From positions 496,001 to 560,000 of the forward strand of contig JAITYX010000087.1 in assembly GCA_021018815.1 (NCBI GenBank): a stretch of 64,000 bases of DNA, given 5' to 3'. The translations under genes were made by a program, and so were the position numbers. Below the pieces are notes generated by a model. That model saw only the letters and a program-made list of their open reading frames with translations. It was not told where the DNA came from and made no database searches. Of this stretch, positions 11,431-23,156 are shown piece by piece (position 1 is the first letter of the stretch; each line of letters starts with the position of its first letter). Source of the DNA: Talinum fruticosum (taxonomy: Eukaryota; Streptophyta; Magnoliopsida; Caryophyllales; Talinaceae).

Positions 11431-12414
11431 CGAGCAAACCGTCAATCCCCGAATCAAGGTGGGTAGTCTTATACTCTAAACTATTAGTAATTTCGAAACC
11501 CAAATGAGTTTGTTGTGATTATTGAATGTTTATGTGATAGAACGAAGCTAGGAGATTGTTAGAACCGAATTAGGTTATGAGAAAATCGAATGGAATTGCT
11601 AGAGTCCGAATCATCATTTTATCGAACCATCATTTTGCAATCGAACCATCATTTAGGTTATAAGATAGCAATCGAACCATCATTTTATCCGAGCAATTGA
11701 GATTTTTTTTTGACGATTTTGTCAATGAGATATAACTTGTAACGCTAGTTCCAATTGGAAGAAGTTGTTCCGTAATTTGGAATATTATGTGAAAATGAGT
11801 CAATTTAGATAGAACTTGGACTAAATTAAAAGTAACAAAGTTCCTTCAAATTCGGGGTCCTATTTGGAAAGCACTTGCTGCTTTGGTTTGGTACAGATTG
11901 AGTTGAAAAATGCCAAGAAATACCTACTATTTGGAGGATTATCTAAGGTATTGGTTTACTTTCAATCTAAACGGAAAATCTTTTGACCTCGAGTTGAGTT
12001 GCATCTCGCTATGATGTGTGCTTTGAACTTTGAGAGTTGTAAAAATGGACTTCGCTTGTGTATGAAATTTGCTACTTTTGATATTGTGTTAGTTGCCTGG
12101 GTTCTCATTCTGTATCAATAGCTTTGATAACTAAGAGCTCCCTAGCGGAGGTATTTGTACACATGGGTTTTCTTTGTTTCATGAATCGATAGGATGTCCT
12201 TAAAACTCCATAGTTAGGTAAGCCTTATGACAAGATTTTAGAGGTGACTAACTACTTAGTTGAATAAATTTTGGTTTTGAGGAGAACTGTGTGCTATGCA
12301 TTTTGAAATTTTTTTACCCGAACGAAATTTTCTAATGTCGTAATTTAATGTTCGATTGTATGGTTTGAATATATGTCTTGAAAGAGCTTTCTTGTAAGTT
12401 TTGGGGTTGTGATT
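11431..12414. other. Internal region of CACTA B, no gene recognised
   Basis: This stretch is AT-rich. A short repeat with AATCGAACCATCATTT-like words recurs three or four times at about 11605-11695. By position it may be the first intron of a lost element gene. Confidence 0.35.
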
Positions 12415-12550
12415 ATACTCCGGCGTGTGGCCATTGAGCTGTGTACTCCGAGCGTGTAGCTCGTTGAGTTTTATTGTGACTTTTATGCAGGTTTTAAAAC
12501 TTGTTAGCCTATGGGTTGGACCATAGTTCAAATGGAACTCGCCAAAATTT
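12415..12550 (+). mobile_element. Tekay-type retrotransposon leader fragment inside CACTA B
   Basis: CTCCGGCGTGTGGCC, GTACTCCGAGCGTGT, GCTCGTTGAGT, TTTATGCAGG and CCAAAATTTTTAGAAAAC occur here in the same order and spacing as at about 35306-35455, just inside the 5' LTR of the retrotransposon. About 130 bp are shared with moderate divergence. The fragment has no LTR, so it was captured or is a remnant. Confidence 0.75.
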
Positions 12551-13935
12551 TTAGAAAACTTCTAACCCTTGGTTGCTGCCGCCGCATTGGGCCACCACCG
12601 CTACCGCCTGGACATATACTCGACAGAGATAATTTACATAGATCATCATTGTTAATGAAATATTAAACAACGGCAAGTAGAACTTAAAAAAAGAGGGACT
12701 AGTTTTGATAGCAAAATAACTCTAAACAGGGTGTCGGAATTGGAATTGAAATTGAAGGTCATTGTTTATCTTTGCATGTGCTTCCGATAATATGGTTGAT
12801 TAAATTAGGAATAATTTGTGAGAGAAAGAAGCAGCTAGGAAACATCATAATGTAGAATCTGGCCTTTTAACATTGTTGCTAGAGGATTATGTCAATTAGT
12901 TCATTTTTTTTAAAAAAAGCTCTCGGATCAGCTAGCTTGCTTCTCATAAAGGCATTGCTCATCATGTAATTGCACTATATTTGGTGAATAACATAATCTC
13001 CAAAAAACAAAAATCAAAATTAACAGTAACATTACCACTATATTTGGTCCTTTCATCTTTTGAATCACTATTCTCAATAACTTTAGGCTCTTTTCTTATA
13101 ATTGAGTTATTCGAATATCTAAATATATAACTATACTACTTTCGATATAACTTATCTTATTTAAAAATTATACATAAGACCTAAAGAAAATATAATTCAG
13201 TCATATACAAAATATATCCAACCAAAATTAGCCTAACAAATCCCTACCATAGAATAGGTGAGTAGGATTATAGCAAGATTTCTGCATAATTCATTTTTGA
13301 GTTTGCTTCCTGCAGCTTAATGACTTGTGAGGTTTAATAATTTTCAAAACTCTCTCCCTTCCCTTCCTATTTCTTATGTGTTTCAAATTTGCAACTTGTG
13401 CCAATATTAAACCATTGTCTCCTGGTTCTCTGGAAGCGTGTAATGCAAGCTTTGGAGGGGAACTTATCGATCGAGGATCCGTTGAAAGAAACAATTGCTA
13501 ACGTAACATTTCAAGGGAGCTCGATTATGACTCCAACAGCCAATACCAGGACAACCTAAAGAAATTCAAGAAGTTAGCTTCGGAAAGCCAAGACCATAGC
13601 ACCAGCGAGCTAAGTGTATTCACCGGTGTACCCTCAACCTCGAGGATCGAAAATCAACACAATACCCATCAAAACTTTTGTGTATTGGTGAACATTTTGC
13701 GAACTTTTGGATAGTGTATTTATGGTTGTTTGTGAACTTTTGTATGGTTGTTTTTGTGAAATTGTTATAAATGTGTTTGGATTGTTTATGATTGTGAAAT
13801 ATATGTTGGATTTGTATATCCAACTTGGAGGACCACGTTGTGGCATATGTAAATGTCAAATGTAATTGTCACAAATGTGAATTTTGGATTTATATATCCA
13901 CACACAATTTTTGTACTAGGTTAATGGAAAATCAG
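12551..13935. other. Right internal region of CACTA B, no gene recognised
   Basis: This is AT-rich sequence without an intact reading frame. Bases 13440-13680 have a more gene-like composition but no family I recognise. Bases 13780-13925 (GGATTTGTATATCCAACTT, GGCATATGTAAATG) are the inverted counterpart of CACTA A 4140-4290. Confidence 0.4.
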
Positions 13936-13939
13936 CAAC

Positions 13940-14300
13940 GAACGAATGACGTAATAGCGATGGATCGGCGACGGAACACGAAGGAACGAGTGACGGATCA
14001 GCGACGGATTAGCAACGGATCGAGCAACCGAACAGCGACGGATCGGCGATGGAACAGCGACGGAATTTCGCAAATTCGTCGCTAATTTCAGCGACGGAAA
14101 TTGTATTCCGTCGCTGATTTCCAGCAGACTACGAAAGGCATTTCCGTCGCCGATCCGTTGCTAATTAGCGACGGATTCCGATATTTCCGTCGCTAAATTT
14201 TAGCGACTCGTTTTTAACGACGGAAATATTCCGTCGCTAATCCCACGATTCCGTCGCTATTTGCCAAATTTCCGTCACTGTTTCCGTCGCTATTCGCCGC
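13940..14300. repeat. Right subterminal repeat array of CACTA B
   Basis: Dense GCGACGGA/TCCGTCGC motifs up to the terminal inverted repeat. Confidence 0.85.
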
Positions 14301-15867
14301 TTTTCTAGTAGTGTATATACTTGATATTAATAATTAAAAATGCCTACAAGATAGAAAGTTATGATTCAAATATGTTGTGGAATAAAACGTAATAACTAAA
14401 AAGTTAGGAATTATATTGCTTCAGTTCGTAATTTGTGAACTTTAAGTTAGTAACTTGTGTTATATTTAAAGGATTGCAAACTTAATATGCCAACTTTTAT
14501 TAAGCCCATAGAAATTCGAATAAATTTATTTGTCTTAAAATTTTTGCACAACATACGGATCATTTTTTTTTGTTACAAATACAGCTTTATTTTAATTTCT
14601 TCCTAACATGTCTATCTCGTGTCTTATTATTGACAAACATATTTAAATCACATCTTTTACTATTGTAAGTTTTCTAAATTATTAAAAGATGAGTATTTGC
14701 CATCGAACCTCCCCGCCATCTTGAAATAGAACTTCATGTTGCTCTTATTATGTTAATTAATTGAGAGGAAGAGTTGTGTCTCGAGGGGAGCAATTGGTTG
14801 TTAATCGAGTAAAACATGTATTTATAAAATCTCAATTGTATCAATATTTTTGCCCCATAGATTTACTACTAAAATCGCAATCAATTTTAAATATAAGTAC
14901 GAAACACGGATGATTTTATTACCCTACGTCGCGAATTGACCTATCATGCCATTTATTATGATACAAATTACCTATTATTGTTAAATATATTTGGATCACT
15001 TCTATCATTATAATATTTTTCACTATTAATCTCAATATAAGTAGTTATTATATCTTTAATTATCTTTGTGTGTAGAGGTAGGTAAGAATGAATAAATCAT
15101 TATATTCACCTTATAATTTATAAAAAATGAGATCCCATTATGGGTATATATATACTTTTTAAGAGTTCGTGTAATATTTAAGTCAATAATGTTTTAGTAA
15201 GTTAGTTGTATATAAATATTTATCTAGGCGTCAATTAAGTTAAATTAGTATTACTTTGTAGAGAGTTATGAGTTACAAGTTTGATATTCTTTTATTGATT
15301 CGATGTACTTTGTGTTGTAATATTAATTTGTGACATAATGATATTTATTGTCATCTATAGGTCATCTAACTCAATATTTACCAATTATATATTATTCTTT
15401 TTCCTACTAATATTTACCTTTTGATATCCAAACATATTGTCACATTATTTCTATAATTGTATGAGTTGGGATTATTTAAATTGTTCGACTCTTAAAGGGC
15501 TCGACTTCTTAATATTTCAAATCACGAGTGTAATCTTAAAACGTTGATGATATTTTTTAACATTCTTTTTATTTATTATTTTAGATCATTTATTTATTCT
15601 TTTGAAATTTAAAATGATTGGAATATGAATGTGTGTTGGGCTCTAATGATTTTTATATATTGGGTTCTAATAACTTTGATGAATCACGAAAAGGTTTTCT
15701 CTATGAGGGGATACTATGTAGAAGAATGTTATTAAAAGTAAAACCATTCAACAAAATCAAATGATCTACAAAAAGAAACTCATAAGTACAAAATCGCTCC
15801 GTAATTTAATAATTTCTTAAGTTACACATCGTATCAAATTGATTCAGCGCATAAGACGAGTTAAGAC

Positions 15868-15915
<48 letters not shown>

Positions 15916-15990
15916 CAACGAGGATAACGACTGACTGACAACAACAATCACACTAATAATAATAATAATAATACTGAATAAAAATAAAAA
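15868..15990. repeat. AAT-rich microsatellite, right flank of the Helitron pair
   Basis: TAA repeats from 15868 to about 15912 are followed by a short interruption, a second ATA run at about 15954-15972, and AAATAAAAATAAAAT. It mirrors the AAT run at 628-704. Confidence 0.85.
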
Positions 15991-16539
15991 TAAAATAAAA
16001 ATAAATTATTTTTATTTAACTTCAAACTCTAAATTAAAATATCTTAAGATACATCAAAAATTAAAACGAAAGTCGATTGGATTTTAAAATCATTTAACGT
16101 CTCTTGTACAGTAATCGCAGTGCCTTGTGTCAGTATTTGTGGAAAAACAAAAACAAATGGTGCCTAATATTCTAACCAATTTAGCTGGCTATTAATAAAG
16201 ATGCTCATAAGTATAACGCTACTAAAATGCCCTTAAGTCATCCAATCCAATCTCTCGTTTTAAGAAGCGATTAATTATTATAGAAATAAAAACGTGATCA
16301 AAAGCTGCAAATCCTGATGGTCTCGTCCTTGTGTTATAATCATTGTCAATTACTAATTTCATTTCCTCCCTCCCTCCCTCCCTCCTCCCACCCAAGGTCA
16401 AAACTCCCAAAAATCACCTACCCCTCTCAAATTCGCTTCTCTTTCTTATTCAAGGCCGCCACAGTCCTACAGCTGTAGACCGTTTCTCTCTCTCTCTCTC
16501 TGTCACTTTCACCTACGTTTCTCCCTCCCTCCCTCCCTC

Positions 16540-16577
<38 letters not shown>

Positions 16578-16734
16578 CTCTTAAAAACCCTTTTGAATTC
16601 CTCCTCCCCGTTCTCTGTCGACCCCTTCTCCCTCTAAACATGGTCTCCGAAAACGGCTCGATCTGATCTACATTTACCGTCCTCTCTCTCCCTTTTATTT
16701 TCCTCGGGTTTTGGGGTTTGATTATTTAGAAGAT
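15991..16734 (+). promoter_or_regulatory. Upstream region and 5' leader of the WAV3-like gene
   Basis: The first 350 bases are ordinary AT-rich DNA. From about 16358 the sequence becomes a long pyrimidine tract (CCTCCCTCCCTCC, then CTCTCTCTC at 16537-16574), typical of plant 5' leaders and core promoters. I could not fix a TATA box or transcription start. An 8-codon uORF lies at 16640-16666. Confidence 0.5.
16640..16666 (+). CDS. Short uORF (8 codons) in the WAV3-like leader
   Basis: The frame reads MVSENGSI and then TGA. It starts in AAACATGG, a reasonable plant initiation context, and ends 68 bases before the main ATG in another frame. If the transcript starts upstream it could lower translation of the main frame. 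There is no sign of peptide function. Confidence 0.3.
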   Translation: MVSENGSI

Positions 16735-19700
16735 ATGGGCAGCAAGTGGAGGAAAGCGAGACTGGCTCTGGGCTGTATTCAAGTCCCGCGCACTCTTGAT
16801 GACGATTCTCCTTCCTCGGCTCTCAACAACAACGAACGGCGTCGTCTCTCCGACGCCGGTCTTCCTCTCTCCTCCGCATCTTCGGCTCTCTCTCCTACCG
16901 ACTGTCCCCCATCGTCGGCCTTGACTCCTACCCCTTCTTCCTCCGGCCTCCGCTTGTCCAGGCACTCATCTAAGTCTTCCAAGGTTCGCTTCTCCTTCTC
17001 GCTTTCCCTCTCTGTCCTGGTTTTCCTCTTTTATTCGTTTGGTTATGCAAGGATTCTTCTGGGTTTCTTGCAGAACTAATTAATTGTTTGATAATATGAT
17101 GTTTCGATTTATTTCTTTGATTTTGCTGCGGAAAATGTGTTCTTTGAGGGCTTTTATCGACATTATGACTCATAGCAAGGATCCAACTGTTTATTTTTTG
17201 ATTCCACTGGATTATTTGCTTTCAACTGGTAACATTTGATCTACCTGGCCTGCTAATGTGTGCTGTTATTTTTCTTTTTAAAATTTTTGTTTATTTTTTT
17301 GCTTGATGCTTATTCGAGTGAGGATGCATTTTTCTGCTCTTTGAATCCAACCTTTTCAGAGTCCCGTGAGAGGAATTGGGTACTTGGGTAAATAGTCTTG
17401 TTGTGCTTTGTTGGGGTGGTTTTGTTTTTATTTTTTATTTTTAAAATTTTTGGGGTTTGGGTAAAAGTGAGAGATGGTGATAATGGGATCTACTGTGAAG
17501 GAATCTAAATAGTGGAGGATGGAGATGGTGGGGAGAGTGATAGGGTTGAGTTGTTGTTGTCAAGTCTTAAGTGGCTTGTGGGGGATAAAGTGAGGTAGAT
17601 TATACACCTTTACGACCATTACCCTTTGCCTCCCTTGAAAAAAAAAGGTTGAAAATTACATTATTGTACGTTGCCTTTTCTTCCTTCAAGGGAAAGTGCT
17701 TTGCATGGTCAGCAGATGGGTAGCTCCATCCTATCCCATTTACCCCCCTTCTCTCTCCCTCCATCTTCCTCCTTTTAATGAAAGAAAAGCCTGTTGACCG
17801 TTGATTGCGATGTTTCTTGCAAATGAGGCCCCCTCAAACTGAGAAGGGGTAGATGAGAAATGCATATAAAAAATGGAAAACAGTACTGGCAGCTCATGAT
17901 TTTCCTCTTCTTTTGATGGGTGGGCTCTCTCTGTTTGCCTTGAAAGCTTCATCATTACTGTGGGAGTTGCCTCATCACTTTTGCTTTGAAAAAAGTCTGC
18001 CCACTTGTTGCTGTTGTTGTTGAGTTCCAACTATATCCTTCGTCGTTCTGGCAGCCTAACATTGACTTTTTTTAATGGTAGGCAAGTGGATTTTTATATG
18101 GAGCTCTTGGATCCATGTTTAAAGATCTTTACTTTGACATTTTTGGGAGACCAGTTGATTTTTGACCATTCCCTTCCCCCTTTTTTTCAATATTGGAATT
18201 AATGTCGTACATGAAAGCAATTTATGGAATTTAACAACGCAGAAATCTTCCCTCAAAGTTGCATTAGAATAAGAGATTTTCAATCTGCTTTAACTGCATT
18301 TGTTTAGTTAGCAAATCCGTTTTAAATCTCCCTTCAATTTGTTCCTTGACTTTTAAATGATTGAAAATCAGGTCTAATTTGTAAATAGTACAGGAATTGC
18401 AGGCTTGGTGGGAAAGATAGTCCTAATTCTCATTTTTCATTAGTTGGCCTGTTGCTTTCCTCAAAATGAACCCATTCTAGCTCGTTAAAGACCTTCCAGC
18501 TTGCACTAGCTATGACATGACGTCAATTTCTGTCACTGACAACTCTTGTAGGAGTTGTTGACCTTGTCTGATGTTGTCTAAGGCAGATAAGACATTTGAA
18601 TTGGGTAATCCTAGTCATTATCCACAATAAAGGAATGTGTTTGGTTACTGTATGTACAGTGGTTGAGGGTTTCCATGCAATCTGATTGCTGTGATTACCA
18701 TAGTTTTGTTTGGCTAATATTATGCTTTCATTGTAACTTTAAATGACGACAGTATTTGTACTAATAGTTAGTTTGGCCCGTTTGTTCAGCATTAGGATCT
18801 CACTATTCCCAGCTGCTTTAACAATGTTTCAGTTGCTATGCTTACTGTTCCTAACCACTAGTTATGCCACTGAAGCGAAGAAGCTCTCAGTTTTAATGCG
18901 CAAGTGTGAAAGTTCTCTGGTGCATGGTGTTGGTTCTAAGCCACTTTCCTTTTCTTTCTCGTCTTTGAAAGGTTGAATTTTTACTTTTACTTCTAATCAT
19001 GGTTGTGAAAAGGGGAAATAAAATACAATAAATAATATAAGAAATTAGAAACGCAATCACATAGCCTAGTAGTTCAAGCAGGACATGCTTTTTGGGACAA
19101 ATTTTTGAACACTTGTGTGATGATCTTGAGGGTGTTATTCAGGGACCAAACATGTTTGACATAGCAGGAATGGTTAAGGAAGGTTGGATGGCTCAGAAGT
19201 ACAAACACTCTCTAAGTCTTTATGTACTGTTATGTGTTGGGCATTGACGCTCTTGGACATTGGCGGAGCCACTGTGCGGTTATGTGGCGTCAGCGGACGC
19301 TGCTCTTCAAAAAAAAAAAAAAAAAGAGGAAATACATACAAAAGAAAAATACGATAATTAAGTTTTATGTAAAAACTGGCATAGCTAGCTTCATGTGATG
19401 GATATTGGTTCAGTGGCTTATTCACCTGATCAGTCTTTAGCTTGTGCCAGGTCTGCAGATCATATCCAATTATTGCCTATATTTTCTAATACTTTCTGTT
19501 TTCCCCTTTTTTCACAACCATTCAGAACCCCCTATCTCCTCTATCTCTGTATGCAGTAGCCAATAAAGCGGAGTCAATCTTCATTCTCTGTCAGATTCTA
19601 TTTTTTTACGAATTTAGTAATTAGCTAAATCACATGTAATTCGGCGATTTAGTTGTAAATTATAAGCTTATGTTTGTGTCCTTTGTATGTTCAGTTATAT

Positions 19701-22700
19701 AATATTATATTTGTTTATAATAGGTTGTCTGGTAAACCATTCATGAATTTTTTGGTGGAATTCGAAAATTTTGGATATGAAATTGATATTGGATTTTTTC
19801 GGGGTGTGGAACTAATATTAGATTTGGATTTGAGATTTTTGGAGATGAAAGTAAACGTAATTGTATAATATAAATTGGAAGAAGGTTTGAATAATTGAGT
19901 TATCATATCAATCGTAAGGTATGTTGACTAAATATGAATTATCTTTTGGTTTAAAATGGAGAAACAGTTTGAAAAGATAGCTATGCAAGTATTTTGACTA
20001 GTGTTCAATTTTACATTTCGAGCCAAAGAAAAAAAAATTGTCATGTAGAGTATTTACTTTATTTAGGTCTTGTTCCATTTAACTTTAGTGTAGAATTTCT
20101 TACAACTTTTTATAACTAACTTTATAATCACTTTACAGTTCCTTACACTTTTGCTTACAACTTTTTATAACTTCTTACAAATCCTTACAACTAAGTGGAA
20201 CAGGGCTTTAGACTTCGCTTTTTCAATTTATGGCTTCATCCTTGCTCTTGGACACTAAAGTCATGTGAGCCTTACAACTCCTTACAACTAAGTGGAATAG
20301 GGCTTTAAACTCCACTTTGTTCAATTTATGGCTTCATCCTTGCTCTTGGACACTAAGGTCATGCCAAGTAGACAAATGGCACTAAGAAATTTACCGTGTT
20401 ATTGATAGTTGTAGGTCACACAAACTATGAACAATTTTTTTTTGTCCTTGGTGTCATGTATCAGGCTGTGTGCTTCTTAGTTGGATGGAGGTGTTAGAGA
20501 GAGAGAGAGGTTCACATGGTGGATGAATAACATGATATTTTATTGGCATTTAACTTGTTATGAAGTGCTTCTTTTTGATATTCTCTTTTGACTTTTTTAT
20601 GCAAAAATGAATCATAGGTGCATGTTGCATGGTTTTGCATCAAAATGTGAAAATTTCTCTCTCTCACACACAGATACACACACATGCGCACGTGCATACA
20701 CACACGTGCACGCGCACGTGCACGCGCACGCGCACGCGCACACACTACACTCACACACACGTACGCACACACACACACACACACACACACTGACACACAG
20801 ACACACATAGCAACTTAAAGTGTAATTTTTGAAGGATTCATGTAAATGTTTTCAGAATCGGTGCCTATATTCGCTACGAAACCAAAGCATCTTATTCTAT
20901 TGCTTAAACATTGTGTCTTGTTTCTAGATGGCTTTCCTTTTCCTTTTCCTTTTCCTTTTCCTGGAACATGGTGAAAGGAATTTATCAGAAGTAGTCAGGC
21001 AGGCTGGTCAGAGTAATTAACAATTGGATGGTTATTGTTTATTTTGTTTTGAATTGTCTCTCTTATGTTTTCTTCTTCTTACTGGGTGTTGCTTTATATT
21101 TTTTTGAACATAGTCCCCTTCCTATGGGTGTTAATTTTTTAAATCATCACATTGACTGCTGGAAAAAATCTGATATCATATTTTCATTCCTTTTAGCAAA
21201 GTTGTGATAATTTACACGTGTCTTTATTTCCGAACTGCAGAAGACCTGCGCAATATGCCTCAACACTATGATCCCAGGCCAGGGCCATGCTATTTTTACA
21301 GCTGAGTGCTCACATTCTTTTCACTTTAACTGCATCACTTCTAATGTAAAGCATGGCAATCGAATTTGCCCAGTTTGTCGGGCAAAATGGAAAGAAATTC
21401 CCTTTCAAAGTCCAGGGTCCGAGCTTCGTGTGAAATTGAGGGCGAACTCAACTGGCCGGAGCAGAGACGATAATTGGATGCCTGCTTTGCATCATCTTCC
21501 TTATCAGCCACCAGATGCAAATCAGAGCTTTTCCTCAATATTTCATGTCCCTGAACCTGATACTTTCGACGATGATGACCTCTTAGAGCATCAGGGTGTA
21601 TCTATAGAACAATCTGTTTCTAATACTTCCAGTGAGAACTCTAGCTCTGTAGGAAGGGTAGAAATAAGAACATACCCAGAAGTCCAAGCTATTCCCAAGT
21701 CAGCATCTTTTGATGACTTCACAGTTCTGATACACCTGAAGGCTCCTATGGCAAAAGTAGGTGACATGTCTAACATGCCGTCAAGTCCTTCACATTCTCG
21801 TGCATCAGTTGATCTTGTTACTGTGCTAGATGTCAGTGGCAGCATGGCAGGCACCAAGCTTGCGTTGCTTAAACGGGCAATGGGGTTTGTGATACAGCAC
21901 CTTGGTCCTCATGATCGACTCTCAGTCATTGCCTTTTCCTCTGCAGCACGACGTGTGTTTCCTCTTCGCCGAATGACTGAAAATGGGAGACATCAGGCCC
22001 TTCAGGCAGTCAATTCTCTTTCGTCTAATGGAGGGACTAATATTGCCGAAGGCCTCAAAAAGGGTGCTAAGGTAATGTTAGAGCGGAAGTTCAAGAACCC
22101 TGTTAGCAGTATTATCCTCTTATCTGATGGGCAGGACACATATACTGTCTCGGGTCCTGGAGCACAATCTAGGACAGATTACAGGTCTCTCCTTCCAGTT
22201 TCCATTCAACAGCATTCGGGCACCAGCTTCCAGATTCCAGTGCACACATTTGGGTTTGGCACTGACCATGATTCTGTTTCAATGCATTCCATTTCAGAAG
22301 GTTCTGGAGGGACATTTTCTTTTATAGAAGCTGAGAGTGTTATTCAGGATGCTTTTGCCCAGTGCATGGGGGTCTACTCAGTGTGGTTGCTCAAGGGCTT
22401 AAGGTGGAAGTTCATTGTGTTTATCCTAGTATTTACCTCTGCTCTATAAAAGCTGGAAGCTACCACACCCAGCTGATGGCTGATGCAAGAACTGGTGTGA
22501 TAAATGTTGGAGATTTGTATGCTGAAGAAGAAAGGGATTTTCTTGTGACAGTGAATGTTCCTCAAGAATCTGCACATGAGATGCCATTGCTGAGGGTTAG
22601 TTATTCCTATGAGGACCCAATCACGAAAGAGACTGTAACATTGCATGAAGCTGAAGCTGTCAAAATTCAAAGACCAGAGACAATAGAGGAACAGACGGTG

Positions 22701-23156
22701 TCCATCGAGGTAGACAGGCAACGTAACAGGCTTAATGCAGCAGAAGCAATGTCAGGAGCGAGGTCAGCTGCCGAGCAGGGTGACTTGGCTGGTGCAGTGT
22801 CTATCCTTGACAGTTGTCAGAAGACATTGTCAGAGAGCGTGTCTGCTAAAGCTGCTGATCCATTATGTGTGGCTTTAGGCAACGAACTGAAGGAGATGCA
22901 AGAGAGGATGGCTAATCGTCAAGTGTATGAGGCATCGGGAAGGGCATTTGTTTTGTCTGGATTGAGTTCGCATTCATGGCAGAGAGCAACTGCAAGAGGT
23001 GATTCCACTAGTAGCACCAATCTATCACAAGCTTACCAGACGTCAACCATGGCTGATATGATCACTCGGTCCCAGACCATGGTCCTTGGTAGTTTATCAG
23101 CACATCCTCCTGCTAGGCCACCTCGATCACTTTCGAGCCGCCCTCATGCTCGGTAA
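16735..23156 (+). CDS. WAV3/EDA40-family RING-H2 + vWA E3 ubiquitin ligase (one apparent frameshift)
   Basis: Two exons: 16735-16983 and 21241-23156, joined in phase 0 across a GT-AG intron. Exon 1 gives 83 residues: a basic start (MGSKWRKARLALG) and a Ser/Pro-rich linker. Exon 2 opens with the RING: CAIC, C-S-H-x2-H-x2-C, CPVC (about residues 86-127). The vWA domain follows, with the MIDAS motif DVSGS (about residues 280-284) and LLSDGQDTY, then a Vwaint-like region (INVGDLYAEEERDFLV) and a Ser-rich tail ending SLSSRPHAR. Full length would be about 720 residues, matching the Arabidopsis WAV3 group, E3 ligases that restrain root gravitropic bending. A base is missing from the G tract at 22368-22372; read literally, the protein stops at 22447-22449 after about 485 residues. 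I cannot separate WAV3, WAVH and EDA40 orthologues by eye. Confidence 0.93.
20067..20210. mobile_element. MITE-like element in the intron
   Basis: The left end CTTGTTCCATTTAACTTTAG and the right end CTAAGTGGAACAGGGCTTTA are inverted versions of each other, and the interior repeats TTACAACTTTTTATAACT. The GGGCCTGTTCCA-type termini resemble small plant hAT-like MITEs. A clear target duplication is not visible. Confidence 0.5.
20178..20365 (+). repeat. Direct duplication of about 93 bp in the intron
   Basis: CCTTACAACTAAGTGGAA...GGACACTAA-GTCATG occurs at about 20183-20266 and again at 20277-20363 with few differences. The copy includes the right end of the MITE-like element plus its flank. Confidence 0.8.
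20661..20812. repeat. Alternating purine-pyrimidine tract (CA)n/(CG)n
   Basis: CACACA blocks surround a central ACGTGCACGCGCACGTGC-type section, giving about 130 bases of nearly uninterrupted purine-pyrimidine alternation. It lies in the intron about 430 bases before exon 2. Apparent Cys/Val or His/Thr frames across it are artefacts of the repeat. Confidence 0.92.
22362..22449 (+). other. Frameshift zone in WAV3-like exon 2
   Basis: Upstream the frame reads IQDAFAQCMG. The family-like continuation (GLLSVVAQGLKVEVHC) is in the next frame, which stays open to 23156. The switch falls at ATGGGGGTC, where the G run is one base short of keeping the frame. No intron with plausible splice sites fits. 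Confidence 0.9.

Larger units (their letters stand above)
10612..14313. mobile_element. CACTA element B (TSD TAT)
   Basis: The ends are CACTACTACAAAA at 10612 and CTTTTCTAGTAGTG ending at 14313. TAT is duplicated at 10609-10611 and 14314-14316. Helitron A has the empty site around 3045-3060. The subterminal repeats are the same AGCGACGGA family as CACTA A, and internal pieces (about 13780-13925 against A 4140-4290) match in inverted orientation, so B sits in the opposite orientation to A. No Transposase_24 coding remains; the middle holds a GC-rich leader, unassigned sequence and a fragment resembling a Tekay leader. Confidence 0.9.
8846..15870 (+). mobile_element. Non-autonomous Helitron B
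   Basis: It begins TACTATATAATAGCAATC directly after Helitron A and ends GACTAA|T at 15870, where CTAA fits CTRR. Sequence order matches Helitron A: 5' terminal units at 8846 and 9129, the AT-rich body to 10608, then 14314-15870 matching A 3055-3757 plus 7986-8845. Joining bases 704-710 to 8846 gives TCTATATACTATATAATAGC, a normal Helitron 5' end, so A probably inserted in B's first bases. B is the more decayed copy at its 3' hairpin. No protein is encoded. Confidence 0.66.
16984..21240 (+). other. Single large intron of the WAV3-like gene
   Basis: The donor is TCCAAG|GTTCGC and the acceptor is ACTGCAG|AAGACC. The 4257-bp intron is T-rich with no independent gene. It holds a MITE-like element with an adjoining duplication (20067-20365), an A tract at about 19310-19325, an alternating purine-pyrimidine tract (20661-20812) and a short CCTTTT repeat (about 20937-20962). 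Confidence 0.9.

Noticed and set aside
20512..20810. Cys/Val-rich and His/Thr-rich frames on both strands
   Set aside because: They arise from the CA/CG repeat inside the intron.
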